The position numbers and the translations under genes were made by a program. Positions 62,701 through 64,000 of a stretch of DNA of 64,000 bases are shown piece after piece (within the stretch, counting starts at the first letter, position 1; every line of letters begins with the position of its first letter). The DNA is from Diploscapter coronatus. Lineage: Eukaryota; Nematoda; Chromadorea; Rhabditida; Rhabditidae. The stretch covers positions 30,527,201 through 30,591,200 of the forward strand of contig OZ038422.1 of assembly GCA_964036155.1 (NCBI GenBank), read 5' to 3'. The notes under the pieces were generated by a model. It was given only the letters and a program-made list of their open reading frames with translations. It did no database searches and was not told where the DNA came from.

Positions 62701-63398
62701 TAGTTTTTGAGGCAAAAAATTAATACTGTAAATAAAAACCACCAATCGATAACTTCTAATCGATAAATTAGAAGCTGATTGAAGAAAAAGATAGAAAGAT
62801 ACTGTCTATAAGAGGAAAGAAACGGTCAGAGGGCTCGAGAGAAGCAGAAATACCACGAGAGATAATGAGCTACAGAAAGACGGAGAGAGTGAAAACAAAC
62901 AGCCTCCCTACCCGTCCTCAGCAACTCAGCGATTTCTCCCACTCCTCGATTTGGACTAACGTCTGACAGATTAGGAAAGACACAGTCCGGTGCTCTGTCT
63001 TTCCTTCTCTATTCTCTCATTCATTTTCTCCATCTATAGTCACTGGGCGCACCCCACCCTTTCTGACTCACAGAGCTTCTGCTCTGCTGAACCTAGAGAT
63101 ACAACGACCTGCTCACAGAGGCTATTCTCTAAGACTGAGAGACAGTGCGTAAACTTACAGCTTACACGTCAACACAGTCAAATTGTTCTATGGATGATTA
63201 CAATCGAAGCATAATGCAGTAATTTGCGATAACAACTAACGATATAATTTACTCTTTCACACTTCCACTCATAATGATTTTTAATGCATGTTAGTTTGAT
63301 AGTTACTACAAAACTTTGAAATAAAAAGATTTATTATATTTTTTAGAAATAATACAGCAAGAATAATGTGAATATTGAAACAATTTAGTAATAAAATT
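59798..63398 (-). promoter_or_regulatory. Upstream region of the cadherin gene, purine-rich on the plus strand
   Basis: The plus strand is AG-rich at about 60440-60720 and 61330-61760 (CT-rich on the cadherin sense strand), like the promoter regions elsewhere in the window. At 62970-63030 the skew reverses (GTCTTTCCTTCTCTATTCTC). There is no supported gene; a 108-codon frame at 59913-60239 lacks partners and support. Regulatory role inferred from composition and position. Confidence 0.35.
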
Positions 63399-64000
63399 TT
63401 ATGAGAATAATCTTCCAAAGAGTCCTTTATTCATATTTTGGAAGGAGGTGAAGTCTTTCACTGTCTCCTTATATTCTGATTTCTTGAGTTGTTGGTCAGA
63501 GTCTTTGAAAATCGGCGTGATATTCTTTCCAGTTAGAGGTAATGACTGTAGATCCTTTCGAATGTTGTCAATATCACTTTGTTTGATTAGTCTATCCTTA
63601 TTCATGGCTTGTATGTTCTTGGTTCTTTTATCGATATATTGTCTTTGGAGTTCTTTGATCAGAGTGACTTTTTCCATTAGCTCTGCATCCCTTGTCGCTT
63701 CGGCACGTCGCTGTGCTTCATCGATGCGTATCTCAAAGTGTTCCTCGATTGAATCCCTAAATGGCATCAGAGAGCATTCCTTCGAATACGCGCCAAGTTT
63801 CGCACATGCGTCATTAATTTTCTCCTGTTCAGTTTTGAATTGTTTAACCTGATACTTGAGTTGATGCACTTTACGACTAGTTTGAATGTTATCAGTTATA
63901 TCGATAAGCTGCTTTGCAAGTCCAGGCATCACCAAATGTAGTTGATGCAAGATGATTGTTTGTTTCATCTCATATGGTTGTATGCTATTTCCTAAGCTAT
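63399..64000 (-). CDS. Charged coiled-coil protein, unknown (may continue past right edge)
   Basis: A single uninterrupted frame of 189 codons from a Met at 63968 to the stop at 63399; the frame stays open to 64000, so the start may lie outside. It is Lys/Glu/Gln/Asp-rich with heptad-like stretches (LKYQVKQFKTEQEKI, IRIDEAQRRAEATRDAEL, LIKELQRQYIDKRTKNI) and ends GLFGRLFS. There is no signal peptide or membrane segment and no intron, unlike its neighbours. I do not recognise the family. It could be the last exon of a longer gene, an intronless retrocopy, or part of a mobile element. Confidence 0.6.
   Translation of the reverse strand, partial: SLGNSIQPYEMKQTIILHQLHLVMPGLAKQLIDITDNIQTSRKVHQLKYQVKQFKTEQEKINDACAKLGAYSKECSLMPFRDSIEEHFEIRIDEAQRRAEATRDAELMEKVTLIKELQRQYIDKRTKNIQAMNKDRLIKQSDIDNIRKDLQSLPLTGKNITPIFKDSDQQLKKSEYKETVKDFTSFQNMNKGLFGRLFS

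Overview
The window reads as nuclear DNA of an animal, most likely a nematode. It is AT-rich. Its genes are split by many short introns (31 nt to a few hundred nt) with a strong TTTCAG-type acceptor. Several start codons sit 5-30 nt behind a naked acceptor, as trans-spliced messages do. YARS2, SDHAF1 and EIF3M lie head to tail at operon-like spacing; I recall from memory that yars-2 and the eIF3m gene are also neighbours in C. elegans. The species is not determined. No tRNA, rRNA or CRISPR array was seen. All exon joins are my own reading of GT/AG (one GC/AG) junctions, checked by reading-frame continuity; they have no transcript support.

Layout. 1-5679 (-): a long hAT-transposase-derived gene with a BED zinc finger and a C-terminal hAT dimerisation segment, cut by the left edge, whose catalytic positions look lost. 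5680-19103: about 13 kb with no gene I can support, including purine/pyrimidine-skewed tracts and a cluster of palindromic motifs. 19104-20482 (+): secreted Cys-rich protein. 22659-26687 (+): ELM2-SANT-GATA corepressor of the EGL-27/RERE/MTA type, behind a CT-rich promoter region. 28716-31223 (-): NAF1. 31444-36133 (+): mitochondrial tyrosyl-tRNA synthetase, head to head with NAF1 over 220 bp and carrying a 1.67-kb inverted-repeat element in an intron. 36658-37184 (+): SDHAF1. 37317-40513 (+): eIF3m. 41534-42108 (-): small secreted Cys protein, head to head with 42468-46655 (+), an atypical Cys-loop ligand-gated channel. 47021-47784 (-): small unknown protein. 48583-50850: remnants of two transposon families. 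51160-59797 (-): a 28-exon non-classical cadherin. 59798-63398: upstream region of the cadherin. 63399-64000 (-): charged coiled-coil ORF reaching the right edge.

How the genes work together: most are unrelated housekeeping or neuronal/surface genes. The YARS2-SDHAF1-EIF3M block joins mitochondrial translation, complex II assembly and cytosolic translation initiation, and is the best candidate for an operon. Two head-to-head pairs (NAF1/YARS2 and secreted protein/channel) probably share promoters. The most unusual items are the domesticated hAT gene, the intronic foldback element with a related fragment 15 kb away, and the channel with an altered pore entrance and a ~400-residue N-terminal extension.
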